A program made the translations under genes and the position numbers. Positions 32,852 through 42,446 of a stretch of DNA of 64,000 nucleotides are shown here, in pieces. The notes beneath the pieces are model-generated. The model was not told where the DNA came from, did no database searches, and was given only the letters and a program-made list of their open reading frames with translations. Origin of the DNA: Desulfosporosinus fructosivorans (GTDB lineage: Bacteria; Bacillota; Desulfitobacteriia; Desulfitobacteriales; Desulfitobacteriaceae); assembly GCF_004766045.1 (NCBI RefSeq), contig NZ_SPQQ01000002.1, positions 186,001 to 250,000 on the forward strand. The letters are read 5' to 3'. Position 1 is the stretch's first letter, and each line of letters begins with the position of its first letter.

Positions 32852-35800
32852 TTATTTAGCAAAATTTTTCGCTGGTTTCCAAACTACATTACCCTGCCCC
32901 ATGACTTTATGAAGTGCCGCCTCTAAATCACCTTCATCATTTACCCAAAACTCCCGTTCTCCTTCCATAACTTTCTTGGTATCTTCAAAGTAGAAATACA
33001 CCGGTTGACTTCCAGGAAATCGTTGTAGTATGTTCATGGTCGTTTCCAGCAGGTCACTTTCTTCAGTGGTAAATCTTAGGAAAAGACGTTTTTCAACTGT
33101 CTGAGGCTTGGGGATTTTAGGTAGGGTGATTGGATTCTTATCTACAAAAGGCTTTAAATCCTCAAGTGCTGTAATTTTCTCAGCGAAGATTTTTTTCTCT
33201 TCGTCCCTAATAATATACTTTCCTACAACCACGATTACCTGATCATTGCCCAAAGTGCGTGTCTGCGCATAGACTCGCGGGAAAACTAAGACCTCGACTC
33301 CACCCGTTAAATCTTCCAAAACAAAACTAGCCATCATCTCGCCTTTCTTAGTCACGTTCTGCCGAAATCCAGTGACCAATCCGCCAAGCGACACTTTCTT
33401 CTCCTCCTCACCTTCGAGACAGGTCAGAATATCGGAAGACAGGAAGGTCTGTAGCTGAGGAAGAACTGAAGAAAGGGGATGCCCACTTAAGTAGAGGCCT
33501 AGGTATTCTTTCTCCATGTCCAGGATCTCACGTTCTGGAAAATCGGGAAGGTCTGGCAAACTAGTCGCTGAAGCCATGCCTTCATCCAAATCGAAGAGAG
33601 AGAATTGACCAGAAAGCCGATCTTTTTGCCGACGCCCTGTCGTGTCTAAAACCTGATCTATTACCGCAAAAGCCTGCGCTCGTGAACAAAATGAACCCAT
33701 TGCCCCAGCACGGACCAAGCTTTCCAGTACGCGCCGATTCAAAACCTTATGGTCGACACGAATACAGAAATCATCCAAGGATTCGAAGAGTCCGTCTTGT
33801 CGCGCTTCCAGAATTTTCTCAATGACATTTACGCCCACATTGCGGATAGCACCTAAGCCAAAACGGATCGCCTGCTCCTCAATTGAAAAACCAACTTGAC
33901 TGTACTGAACATCGGGCGGGAGCACCTGAATCCCACCAAGTTTAGCATCTTGAATATAAAAGGATATTTTATCGGAAGAACCCATCACCGTGCTCAAGAG
34001 GGCTGCCATAAACTCTAGAGGATAGTTTGCTTTTAAATAGGCTGTCTGATACGAAATCACGGCATAAGCCGTAGCATGTCCTTTATTAAAGCCATATTCT
34101 GCAAACTTAGCCATTAAATCAAAAATTTCTTCTGCATCATGCGGCGTTAAACCAATCCGAAGCGCGCCTAGGATAATCCATTCCCCAGCTTCATCTTGCA
34201 AACCATGAATAAAGTTCTGACGTTCTTCTTCCATGATTTCTTTTTTCTTTTTTCCCATTGCTCGGCGAAGTAAATCCGCCCGGCCAAGAGAATAGCCACC
34301 AAGATCACGGGCAAGTTGCATGACTTGTTCCTGATATACGATAATTCCGTAGGTAGATTTGAGAATGGGCTCCATCTTTGGATGCAGATAAGTGATGTTA
34401 CTTCCTTGTTTACGTCGAATAAATTCTGGAATTTGATCCATCGGACCTGGTCGGTATAGGGCATTGACTGCGATAATATCCTCAAAGCAGGTCGGCTTAA
34501 GTTCCTTCAGAATCGCGCGCATGCCACCGCTTTCCAGCTGAAAGATCCCGGTACTGTTTCCCGCAGCTAATAAGCTATACGTCTGAGGATCATCAAGGGC
34601 CAGAGTTTGTAAGTCCAATTTTAATCCATGCGTCTCTTCAATCCGTCGCACAGCCTCTTGCAAAATAGTTAAGTTGCGCAAGCCCAAAAAGTCCATCTTC
34701 AGAAGCCCAATTTCTTCGACCACTTTCATGGGGAATTGAGTCATGACAAAATCCTCGGACGTCCTCTGAAGTGGGAGATAATTCATCAGGGGTTCCTTAG
34801 AGATAACGATCCCTGCTGCATGAGTTGAAGCGTGTCTGGTCATGCCTTCGAGAGATCGGGCTAAGGTGTAGAGCCTTTTAACCTCTTCATCCTCTTCGAC
34901 CATACGCGCCAAATCAGGGGACACACTAAGTGCTTTTTCCAAGGTCATCCCTAAATCCGCAGGAATCGCTTTCGCAACTTTATCGACCCGGGCTAAGGGC
35001 ATAGCCAAAACCCTGCCTCCATCTCTGATCGCCGCTTTAGCCCCCATGGTTCCAAAGGTTATGATTTGACACACCTTATCCGCACCATATTTCTCGGTCA
35101 CATAGCGGATCACTCGTTCCCGGCCGTCCGGGTCAAAGTCTATGTCAATATCTGGCATAGAGATGCGTTCTGGATTCAAAAAGCGTTCAAATAGAAGATC
35201 AAAACGCAGCGGTTCAACAGACGTAATTCCTAATAAATAAGCAACCATACTCGCCGCAGCAGACCCCCTCCCGGGACCTACAGCCACGCCATTATCCTTA
35301 GCGAAACGGCAGAAATCTGCAACGATCAGGAAATAGCCCGAAAACCCTGTCTGAAAAATGACTTGGAGTTCATAGTCTAACCGATCCCGTTCCTTTTCCG
35401 TCATTTGGGGGTAATAGTTTGGAAAAGCCTTGCGACATTCTGCTTCAAGATAACCATCTAACGTATACCCTTCAGGAACTTCAAACACAGGTAAAAGGTT
35501 ACCCCCAAATTGGAACTCGACTTGACAACGTTTTGCGATTTGTGCAGTATTTTCCAATAGCTCAGGGTGTTCCCCAAACAGCAGCGCCATTTCATGTTCA
35601 GATTTAAGGTAAAACTCTTGACTGGAAAAACGCATCCGTGACGTATCCGCTATAGTTTTACCAGTTTGGATGCAGAGCAAAGCATCTTGCACGAATGAAT
35701 CCTCTCGCTTAACATAATGCACATCATTCGTTGCCACCATCGGAATCCCCGTGCGTTCATGGACTTTCCACATCTCAGAAATTACTTTGCGTTGTTCCGC

Positions 35801-36364
35801 TAGACCGTGATCTTGAACTTCGAGAAAGAAATTACCCTTCCCAAAAATCTCCTCATACTCTAGGGCACTCTTTATTCCTATTTCTAATTGTTCCTGCAGA
35901 AGGCAACTCGCAACCTCCCCCGCCAAACACGCACTAAGCGCGATAAGGCCTGAGGAATGCTTGCGCAGAATTTCTTTATCTACTCGAGGTTTATAATAAA
36001 ACCCTTCGATGTGAGCCATTGATACCAGCCTAATAAGGTTGCGATACCCTTCCTCATTCTCAGCTAGCAGGACTAAATGACGATTGGCATCATCCTTTCC
36101 GGGGACACGGTCTGTCCGCTTATTGGGAGCGACATAGACTTCGCATCCGATAATCGGTTTGATCCCCTCTTTAAGGCAAGCCTTATAGAAGTCTATGACC
36201 CCATACATGACTCCATGATCAGTAATTGCCAAAGCTGTCATTTTTAATTCAACCGCACGCTTAACCAAATTTTTGATCCGTGCTGCTCCATCGAGCAGAC
36301 TGAATTCCGTATGGTTATGAAGGTGAACAAAGCCATATTTATTATCAATATCGTCTGTTTTCAC
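32852..36364 (-). CDS. dnaE: DNA polymerase III alpha subunit
   Basis: An 1170-residue replicative polymerase of the DnaE type. The PHP domain begins FVHLHNHTEFSLLDGAARI. The catalytic Asp pair is in MPDIDIDFDPDGRERVIRYV, with the upstream motif GPGRGSAAASMVAYLLGIT. The fingers/helix-hairpin region includes YNRPGPMDQIPEF-like ALYRPGPMDQIPEFIRRKQG and GFNKGHATAYAVISYQTAYL. The C-terminus has an OB fold (VSLGGLVTGFRQNVTKKGEM). Start is GTG behind GGAGGGTG. Full length for the family. Confidence 0.97.
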   Translation of the reverse strand: MKTDDIDNKYGFVHLHNHTEFSLLDGAARIKNLVKRAVELKMTALAITDHGVMYGVIDFYKACLKEGIKPIIGCEVYVAPNKRTDRVPGKDDANRHLVLLAENEEGYRNLIRLVSMAHIEGFYYKPRVDKEILRKHSSGLIALSACLAGEVASCLLQEQLEIGIKSALEYEEIFGKGNFFLEVQDHGLAEQRKVISEMWKVHERTGIPMVATNDVHYVKREDSFVQDALLCIQTGKTIADTSRMRFSSQEFYLKSEHEMALLFGEHPELLENTAQIAKRCQVEFQFGGNLLPVFEVPEGYTLDGYLEAECRKAFPNYYPQMTEKERDRLDYELQVIFQTGFSGYFLIVADFCRFAKDNGVAVGPGRGSAAASMVAYLLGITSVEPLRFDLLFERFLNPERISMPDIDIDFDPDGRERVIRYVTEKYGADKVCQIITFGTMGAKAAIRDGGRVLAMPLARVDKVAKAIPADLGMTLEKALSVSPDLARMVEEDEEVKRLYTLARSLEGMTRHASTHAAGIVISKEPLMNYLPLQRTSEDFVMTQFPMKVVEEIGLLKMDFLGLRNLTILQEAVRRIEETHGLKLDLQTLALDDPQTYSLLAAGNSTGIFQLESGGMRAILKELKPTCFEDIIAVNALYRPGPMDQIPEFIRRKQGSNITYLHPKMEPILKSTYGIIVYQEQVMQLARDLGGYSLGRADLLRRAMGKKKKEIMEEERQNFIHGLQDEAGEWIILGALRIGLTPHDAEEIFDLMAKFAEYGFNKGHATAYAVISYQTAYLKANYPLEFMAALLSTVMGSSDKISFYIQDAKLGGIQVLPPDVQYSQVGFSIEEQAIRFGLGAIRNVGVNVIEKILEARQDGLFESLDDFCIRVDHKVLNRRVLESLVRAGAMGSFCSRAQAFAVIDQVLDTTGRRQKDRLSGQFSLFDLDEGMASATSLPDLPDFPEREILDMEKEYLGLYLSGHPLSSVLPQLQTFLSSDILTCLEGEEEKKVSLGGLVTGFRQNVTKKGEMMASFVLEDLTGGVEVLVFPRVYAQTRTLGNDQVIVVVGKYIIRDEEKKIFAEKITALEDLKPFVDKNPITLPKIPKPQTVEKRLFLRFTTEESDLLETTMNILQRFPGSQPVYFYFEDTKKVMEGEREFWVNDEGDLEAALHKVMGQGNVVWKPAKNFAK

Positions 36365-36425
36365 AAGGCATCACCCTCCTTCCCATATCAAGGTATCAAG
36401 AACAATATAGTTTTGTAAAATTTTC

Positions 36426-36489
36426 GTGGGAGTAAATGAGCTCGTTCGACTGAAGTTGAACATCGAGACCTCTGGAGAGCTGCCCCCAC
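36426..36489. other. Possible structured RNA element
   Basis: Outer GTGGG (36426-36430) and CCCAC (36485-36489), an inner GAGCTC/GAGAGCT pairing, a central hairpin GTTCGACT/AGTTGAAC (36444-36461) and CTCTGGAGAG (36470-36479) could fold into a three-way junction. The strand of transcription is not clear. Confidence 0.35.
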
Positions 36490-36697
36490 AAAAAGCTTAG
36501 TCCAGGTTACGACTACCATTTGAGTGGGAGTCTCACAATGAATAAGTTTTGACTTAATACAATAATTGTATCGCTAAATTGGCCAATTGTCTAACAGCGC
36601 TACTAACTCTAATTAAAGTAATGATCTTATTCCAATCTTTAAGTCATTGTCGTTAGCATAGCAAATATTGTTAGCAAACATGCTTATCTCCCTAAAG

Positions 36698-36727
36698 AAT
36701 AAAAAGGCCTTGATCTGGTCAAGGCCT
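36698..36727 (-). terminator. Terminator after the YtoI-like gene
   Basis: AAGGCCTTG and CAAGGCCTT form the stem. In the minus direction it is followed by TTTTTATTC. It lies about 35 bases past the stop. Confidence 0.8.
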
Positions 36728-36759
36728 TTCCTATGGATTATAAATAAATTATGATCCGC

Positions 36760-38088
36760 TCACTCTTTACTGGGCTCTTTGCTGACCAGTTTTTTATCCC
36801 CAATTCTAGCCGTCATTAGTCCTTTGGCAACCACAACATTATCAACCGTGACTTCTACTTCAATATTGCAATGCTTTTTGGCAACAAGCAGTAGTTTTGC
36901 AGTGACCTTTATTTCCGTCCCTACTGCGATGGGCTGAAGTTGATAAAGCGTAAAATTTTCGGTAATCGCATCTAACCGATACTTCTTTCTCAAGCCTATA
37001 TAACCAGCCATGTTCATGACAGTAACGAGTACCCCACAGCTTGCCGAACCATAGTCATTAACCATAGAATTGGTGATTTCGCCCTCTATAGTAAGATGTT
37101 CTGCATCATCGACGTATCTGAAGCCACTTAAGACAAGGTTGTCCACTGTTTCACCAAATTGAGGTTGTTTTTGAACTTGCTGATAAGCCTCAATAACGTC
37201 TTGTAAGCTGACAATTCCAATCAGTTTGCCCTGATCTGCAACGACAGCAATTTCCCATCCTTCCCAAACCATGATCCGAGAAATATGGGTTACGGGATCA
37301 TCTCGTCCAACCATAAATGGATTAACATTCATCACATCTTTAATCAACGTTTTAACATCCGCGCCAGCAACATCTACTGCAGTAACGATACCTACAAGAG
37401 TCATGTCTTCTTCTACGACAGGGAAACGACTATGATCCGTACTTTGCGAAAGTGCGCGCCAGTCTTCAACGGTCATATTTGCCTTCAAAAAACTAACATC
37501 TTTAACCATAATATCTTCGACTAAAATAAGTTCTTTCTGAATTAATCGATCATATAGGGCACGATTAATCATCGAAGTGACGGCAAAGGTATCGTAGGGG
37601 GATTGAATTATTACTAACTCTTTTTGTCGTGCTAAGGCTACGACCTCTTCGTCGGGTTCCTGTCCTCCAGTGATCAACAGCGAAGCATTATGTTCCAAGG
37701 CAAAAATCTGAGCGTCGCGTCGATTTCCGACAATACACAACGCGTCTCCTTCCAAATACCGTCCCATAGAGGCGACTTCCATTGCTGCAATAAGGAACTT
37801 ATTTGGCGAACGATCGAGATGCTGAAAGCCACAAATAACGATCCCTTCGGCTATCTGTGAAACTTCACGCAACGTTAGGTCCTCAATTTGTCGTTCTTTG
37901 ACCCCTTCAATTCGAATCGTTCCCACTTTGGGAATTGAACGAACAAATCCTTTTGACTCTGCCTCTTTTATAGCCCGATAAGCTGTTCCTTCACTGACAT
38001 CTAATTCTTTGGCAATAAAACGCACTGAAACCTTACTGCCAATTGCAAGATCTTCAATAAAAGTCAAAATCTGTTGATGCTTTGTCAA
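36760..38088 (-). CDS. ytoI: DRTGG/CBS-domain regulator (YtoI family)
   Basis: A 442-residue protein matching the B. subtilis YtoI layout. An N-terminal helix-turn-helix (VRFIAKELDVSEGTAYRAIK, about 22-41) is followed by a DRTGG domain (about 65-180), two CBS domains (VEDIMVKDVSFLKANMTVED onward, and KDVMNVNPFMVGRDDPVTHI) and a C-terminal hotdog-like domain (about 330-430). It probably binds a nucleotide or acyl ligand and DNA; its target is unknown. Start is TTG behind GGGAGC. Monocistronic. Confidence 0.88.
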   Translation of the reverse strand: MTKHQQILTFIEDLAIGSKVSVRFIAKELDVSEGTAYRAIKEAESKGFVRSIPKVGTIRIEGVKERQIEDLTLREVSQIAEGIVICGFQHLDRSPNKFLIAAMEVASMGRYLEGDALCIVGNRRDAQIFALEHNASLLITGGQEPDEEVVALARQKELVIIQSPYDTFAVTSMINRALYDRLIQKELILVEDIMVKDVSFLKANMTVEDWRALSQSTDHSRFPVVEEDMTLVGIVTAVDVAGADVKTLIKDVMNVNPFMVGRDDPVTHISRIMVWEGWEIAVVADQGKLIGIVSLQDVIEAYQQVQKQPQFGETVDNLVLSGFRYVDDAEHLTIEGEITNSMVNDYGSASCGVLVTVMNMAGYIGLRKKYRLDAITENFTLYQLQPIAVGTEIKVTAKLLLVAKKHCNIEVEVTVDNVVVAKGLMTARIGDKKLVSKEPSKE

Positions 38089-38157
38089 CTAAAAACGCTC
38101 CCAACTTATTACTTTACGAGCTATAATTATATCACAAGAATTCTTATTCAACCATGT

Positions 38158-38349
38158 TTATCCCTGAGACTCACTTTTTTTTCGTCTCCGTTGGGTCATG
38201 AGCCCTCCAATTTTCCCTGCCTCTTTGGCACTCAAAGAATGCCACCCATTACTGTGGATTTGGTTAAGTAAGCCCAATTCCGCTGCAATTTCCATTTTCA
38301 AAGGTTCTAGCGGATCTATTCTCTTCACCTTTGGTTTTGACTGCTTCAT
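38158..38349 (-). CDS. Small acid-soluble spore protein, alpha/beta type (SspF-like)
   Basis: A 63-residue protein with both family signatures: LKMEIAAELGL (about 17-27) and LSAKEAGKIGGLMTQRRRKK (about 39-58). These proteins coat and protect spore DNA. The GWHSLSAKEAGKIGG stretch resembles the SspF-like subgroup. GGGGGAGGAT lies before the ATG. It directly follows a small broken Cys-rich frame and indicates a spore former. Confidence 0.82.
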   Translation of the reverse strand: MKQSKPKVKRIDPLEPLKMEIAAELGLLNQIHSNGWHSLSAKEAGKIGGLMTQRRRKKSESQG

Positions 38350-38350
38350 A

Positions 38351-38493
38351 CTAGATCCTCCCCCTACTCATAATATTAAAATCTTCTTCGTAATGCGGAC
38401 AGCTCGGTCCTCGTCGCTCTCCGAGAATGTGTTCTAATCGACAGTGCCCTTCAACTGCATAAAGACAACGTGTCGAACATGGTTTTCTTGTCA
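38351..38493 (-). pseudogene. Small Cys-rich protein gene with apparent frameshift
   Basis: ATG at 38493, behind AAAGGAGATGAGG, starts MTRKPCSTRCL. The next frame continues plausibly as YAVEGHCRLEHILGERRGPS then CPHYEEDF. Joining them needs one extra base in CTTATG (38457-38462 on the plus strand). The result would be a 47-residue protein with paired cysteines, like small clostridial Cys-rich proteins. It is either decayed, misread, or needs a -1 slip. Confidence 0.45.
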
Positions 38494-38541
38494 TTAACCT
38501 CATCTCCTTTCTACCAAAAGTTTTACCTTTTTTACATAAAA

Positions 38542-38573
38542 ATATCCCGCTTGACTAAATCAAGCGGGATATT
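38542..38573. terminator. Bidirectional terminator
   Basis: ATATCCCGCTTG and CAAGCGGGATAT flank a seven-base loop, with T-runs on both strands. It follows the UPF0173 gene. Confidence 0.85.
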
Positions 38574-38588
38574 TTTTAAAGATATGTT

Positions 38589-39287
38589 TTACACCTCGAA
38601 CATTTCGCCGGGCTTTAACGCCTTGACTTGGCTCTCTGGAGCCCTGCGTTGAAGGAGATGTTCGAACTCTCCCACGTCTTGAGCAATTAGAGGAAACGTA
38701 TTATAGTGCATCGGAATAACTACTTTAGGTCTTAATAATTGGGAGGCATGAACTGCTTCTTCGACGCCCATGACAAAATTATCTCCGATCGGAAGCATTG
38801 CTACCGCAAGGGGATGTCGACGACCTATAAGTTCCATATCGCCAAACAATCCAGTATCTCCTGCATGATAAAGCCATTTTTCTTCGATCTGAATTAAAAA
38901 CCCGCAGGGTGGACCGCCATAGATCATGTTTCCGCCTTCTGGGTCTTCAATTCCGGAGCCATGCAAGGCCTGCGTAAGTTTGACCCATCCAAAGGGAAAT
39001 AGGTGCTTTCCCCCAAGATGCATAGCGTGCGTCTTTGCTCCCTGACTCTGGCAATAAAGGGCCAACTCAAAAACAGCAATTATGGGGGCTCCTGTCTGCA
39101 TAGACAACTGTATCGCATCTCCCAAATGGTCACTATGTCCATGAGAGACCAATATTGCGTCAAGTTCAGTAAAATCTTCAGGTTTAGCGGTGGTGCTTGG
39201 ATTACCAGTCAAAAAGGGATCAATAAGAATTCTACCTGCATTTCCTACAATTTCAAAGCAGGAATGTCCATGAAAATAAATCTGCAT
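38589..39287 (-). CDS. UPF0173 metal-dependent hydrolase
   Basis: A 232-residue metallo-beta-lactamase-fold protein. The metal motif is VSHGHSDHLGDA (about 49-60), preceded by the family opening MQIYFHGHSCFEI. Further ligands are in YHAGDTGLFGDMELIG and VVIPMHYNTFPLI. The family (UPF0173, YtkL-like) is widespread; its substrate is not established. AGGTG precedes the ATG. The gene follows the decayed GH18 gene. Confidence 0.92.
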   Translation of the reverse strand: MQIYFHGHSCFEIVGNAGRILIDPFLTGNPSTTAKPEDFTELDAILVSHGHSDHLGDAIQLSMQTGAPIIAVFELALYCQSQGAKTHAMHLGGKHLFPFGWVKLTQALHGSGIEDPEGGNMIYGGPPCGFLIQIEEKWLYHAGDTGLFGDMELIGRRHPLAVAMLPIGDNFVMGVEEAVHASQLLRPKVVIPMHYNTFPLIAQDVGEFEHLLQRRAPESQVKALKPGEMFEV

Positions 39288-39295
39288 TTTTACAC

Positions 39296-40274
39296 CTACT
39301 TTTTTCTTGATGGATGCTTAACATAGGTTTGAAGTACATCCCAAAAGCTAGGATAACTAAGGTTCATTTCCCATAGTGCTACACCACGAATACTCTTAAG
39401 TAAGGCAAGGTCCAGCTTGTCTTTCAAACTACGGGATTCTTCGAAATAAACAGTATGGCGACCATATCGACCACCCATAGTCTCATAACGGAAGTACGTG
39501 CTATGTTGAGTTGCATCCCATTGCCATGGGGCTCCATGACGACGTGCCAGTTCGATTGCCTGTGGATAGCCGATCACACGACCAGCACCTTGCTCTGGCC
39601 AATCGTACCCATAGATCGAAATTCCCCTATAAATTTTCTGGAGCGGGATATTGGCAATTGCATAATTTAGGACGCTAGTAACCCATGGTACTGAAGCGAC
39701 GGATCCTGGTTCACTTCCCGCCCTATGCTCCTCGTAGGTCATAATAATCACCTCATCGACCGCCTGACCAATCGCCTTATAATCAAAAGCCCCCCCCACT
39801 CACTCATCGGGTCATCCGATTTTTTTGCTGGCACATCAATCGAGACGAGGAAATTTGCCCTTTGAAACCGCACAGACCAATCTCTGATCAAATTGGTAAA
39901 CAAGGCTCGGTCTGCAGGCCCGCTTTCTCCCAATCAAGATTAACTCCATCAAACTGATACTCGACCAAGACATTTCTAATGTTTCGCCAAACGAGGTTGG
40001 CAAAATCTTGATCGCCTACCAAACGCCCGATCAGAGCAGTGGAAAACTGACCTTGTGCGGTTAGATTGCTAACCACCAAGAATACTTTGACTCCCATAGC
40101 ATGGGCCTCATTAATGAGCCGTCGACTTGGACGCCCAAGGAGTGTACCGTTATTTTGAATAGGAATTTCAAAAATCCCTCATTGGTTGATGATATCCCCG
40201 TTACGTCTAAGATAGGGATAACCCCTAGCATTTTCTGTTAAGCCATTATTAAAGGCAAACACTTGTAATGGCAT
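39296..40274 (-). pseudogene. Glycosyl hydrolase family 18 gene, decayed
   Basis: Start ATG 40274 behind AAGGGGG reads MPLQVFAFNNGLTENARGYP, meets an in-frame TGA at codon 32, and resumes GIFEIPIQNNGTLLGRPSRR. It continues to the GH18 catalytic region YQFDGVNLDWEKA (acid Glu in DxxxDWE). A first shift moves to GPADRALFTNLIRDWSVRFQ; a second, at eight consecutive C residues (39790-39797), moves to GGAFDYKAIGQAVDEVIIMT and runs to the stop. The full protein would be about 325 residues, like spore cortex or cell-wall GH18 enzymes. One stop plus two shifts argues for a real pseudogene. Confidence 0.85.
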
Positions 40275-40369
40275 ACTTATACCCCCTTTCCGACCATCAT
40301 ATGCATTGATCAAAAAAGAAGTGTAAGCATGCCACCGAAGTCACAATGTTCATCTTAAGCGAAAGCGAG

Positions 40370-41443
40370 TTACTTTGAATTTCGTCGACTAAAAACCGCC
40401 AGTATTGCTGTTCTACGCATTAGAATGATAATAAGCAAGGCAAAAACTACAATAAGCATAGCCAGGGCCCAAATCCACTGCCCCTTAGCCCCAAGCACAG
40501 CAGCCACACCAAAGCAAGCGCTGATCCCATACATTGAAAGTACTGCTGTTCGTTGACTCAACCCAGCATCCAGCAAACGATGATGTAAATGCCCTCGGTC
40601 AGCTGTCGCCATAGACTGTCCTCTCAGCTTTCGACGAATAATGGCAAAGGTTAGGTCGGTAACTGGCATTCCTAAAACAAGCAGTGGGAAAACCAATCCC
40701 AGAATCGTAGCCGTTTTAAGCAGACCCATGATAGAAATTCCACCAATAATGTAGCCAAGGAACATACTTCCTGAGTCTCCCATGAAGACACGAGCTGGTG
40801 GGAAATTGAAGAATAAAAAACCGAGGAGTGCGCCAGCCAAGGCCAAAGTAAGATGGGCAGCCGGAAGTTGACCGATCCGATTCGCAGACCAAAACAGCAA
40901 AATTGCTACTATAAAACATATTCCTGCAGCTAGACCATCAAGTCCATCTGATACATTGACAGTGTTAACCAATCCGACAACCCAAAAGAGCATTAATATA
41001 AGGCCAATGGCACCTAGCCCCAGTTGCTGAAAATCAACTGGACTAATAAACGGCAGTGAGATGATGTTCATGGAAAAGCCAAACGCGAGAAGCACTGAAG
41101 CCGCCGCGATTTGCCAAATCAGCTTAACTAGGGGTCGCATTCCACGGGTATCGTCCCATATGCCAACCATCACAATGATAGTGCTCCCGATGAATAACCC
41201 CCATATTTGCATAATTGTAGATGCATCCATTGTAAAGGATTTATCCCACCATTGTATGATCAAAGCCGCACTCCAAAATGCGGCATATAGTGCCAACCCA
41301 CCGAGACGGGGAATCGGCTTCTTGTGAACATGCCGACCACCGGGATAAGCAATAGCTCCCCACCTATCCGCTAATTTCATAGAAACGGGCGTAGCGATCA
41401 CAGCTATCAAAAGCGCCATGAGAAAGGTTAACAAATATGTCAT
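40370..41443 (-). CDS. tagO: Undecaprenyl-phosphate sugar-1-phosphate transferase (WecA/TagO family)
   Basis: A 357-residue membrane enzyme that transfers a sugar-1-phosphate, usually GlcNAc-1-P, to undecaprenyl phosphate to start wall or secondary polymer synthesis. Hallmarks: the first cytosolic loop RHVHKKPIPRLGGLALY, DDTRGMRPLVKLIWQ, the Asp cluster VNVSDGLDGLAAGI, FMGDSGSMFLGY, and the His motif DRGHLHHRLLDAGLS. About ten helices. GGAGG precedes the ATG. The sugar specificity cannot be read from the sequence. Confidence 0.93.
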   Translation of the reverse strand: MTYLLTFLMALLIAVIATPVSMKLADRWGAIAYPGGRHVHKKPIPRLGGLALYAAFWSAALIIQWWDKSFTMDASTIMQIWGLFIGSTIIVMVGIWDDTRGMRPLVKLIWQIAAASVLLAFGFSMNIISLPFISPVDFQQLGLGAIGLILMLFWVVGLVNTVNVSDGLDGLAAGICFIVAILLFWSANRIGQLPAAHLTLALAGALLGFLFFNFPPARVFMGDSGSMFLGYIIGGISIMGLLKTATILGLVFPLLVLGMPVTDLTFAIIRRKLRGQSMATADRGHLHHRLLDAGLSQRTAVLSMYGISACFGVAAVLGAKGQWIWALAMLIVVFALLIIILMRRTAILAVFSRRNSK

Positions 41444-41519
41444 GATGGTTCCTCCACCGCCCCCGCTTTACGCCTGTTCTCTATAGTTTCAACGTTGGAT
41501 ACCATTTCTTTGCTCCTTT

Positions 41520-41990
41520 CTATACAAGACCGGGGAAACCCCATTGACGCAATGCTTCATATACAACGACTGCCACAGAATTCGATAAATTTAAGGAACG
41601 GGCTTCCGCACGCATCGGCAACCGGAACGCCGTCTCTGGGTAACGTGCTAATATTTCAGGAGCCAATCCTTTAGTTTCTTTCCCGAAGAGCAAATATCCC
41701 CCAGACTCATAGGTCATGTCTGTATAGGCCCGCCCACCTTTTGTGGTCGCTAAGTAACGGAGTCCTATTGGGTTTTTTTCCTCAAACTCCGCAAAATTTT
41801 CATAAACCATGATATCAAGTAAGTGCCAGTAGTCTAAACCGGCACGTTTTAATTGTTTGTCATCAATACTAAATCCTAACGGTTTTACTAAATGTAGTGT
41901 TGCCCCAGTTGCAGCACAAAGCCGAGCCACATTCCCCGTATTCGGAGGGATTTCTGGCTCAACCAAAACAATATTCAGACGCTTGTTCAA
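41520..41990 (-). CDS. trmL: tRNA (cytidine/uridine-34-2'-O)-methyltransferase
   Basis: A SPOUT-class methyltransferase of 156 residues that methylates the wobble ribose of certain tRNA-Leu species. The N-terminus LNIVLVEPEIPPNTGNVARL, the knot motifs YLLFGKETKGL and FRLPMRAEARSLNLSNSVAV, then VVYEALRQ, are diagnostic. The frame is open to 42134, but that part overlaps fmdB. A TTG at 41990, behind AAAGGGG and just after the fmdB stop, gives the correct family length. Confidence 0.92.
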   Translation of the reverse strand: MNKRLNIVLVEPEIPPNTGNVARLCAATGATLHLVKPLGFSIDDKQLKRAGLDYWHLLDIMVYENFAEFEEKNPIGLRYLATTKGGRAYTDMTYESGGYLLFGKETKGLAPEILARYPETAFRLPMRAEARSLNLSNSVAVVVYEALRQWGFPGLV

Positions 41991-42006
41991 GACTTTGGTT
42001 CCCCTT

Positions 42007-42222
42007 TCAATGACACCCAGTACAGTTTCCATGACATCCTGGTGAGCAATTTCCACCTCCGGCCCCTCCGGAGACCCCCAGACTTGCAAATCCGGAGATT
42101 TGTCTTGTAAGCCCAGCGTGCCCACAGTTACCACACGTCAACAGCTCACCATTTTCCCCCATCTTATACAATTCCGTTGTCAGAATGCCACAGCTCGGAC
42201 ACCCAAATTCATATATAGGCAT
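42007..42222 (-). CDS. FmdB-type zinc ribbon protein
   Basis: A 71-residue zinc ribbon of the FmdB family: MPIYEFGCPSCGILTTELYK, then LTCGNCGHAGLTRQIS (two CxxC pairs), with a Gly/Cys tail NCSPGCHGNCTGCH that may bind another metal. FmdB-like proteins are annotated as putative regulatory proteins without firm evidence. The ATG at 42222 fits the family N-terminus. It is upstream of and probably co-transcribed with trmL. Confidence 0.85.
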   Translation of the reverse strand: MPIYEFGCPSCGILTTELYKMGENGELLTCGNCGHAGLTRQISGFASLGVSGGAGGGNCSPGCHGNCTGCH

Positions 42223-42446
42223 ATTACTAATGATTCCTCCCTGCCACAAAGATTCTACCCTATAAACTATTATAACCTGAAATTATGACAAACCCAACTT
42301 AAAATATCGAAACATGTCACATATCTTGAAGTAAGGAGACTGTTCTCTGCTTCTCTAAAAACAGATATTCTGTATACTTTCAGGAAAACCCTAGATGTTC
42401 CGTCTTGTTTTTGGTAAAGTTAATACCATTCAAAGGAGGAATTACC

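Larger units (their letters stand above)
36365..36759. other. Gene-free region upstream of dnaE
   Basis: No gene seen. It holds the YtoI-gene terminator (36698-36727) and a compact block with nested stems at 36426-36489. The rest is AT-rich sequence with no recognisable riboswitch. Confidence 0.6.
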
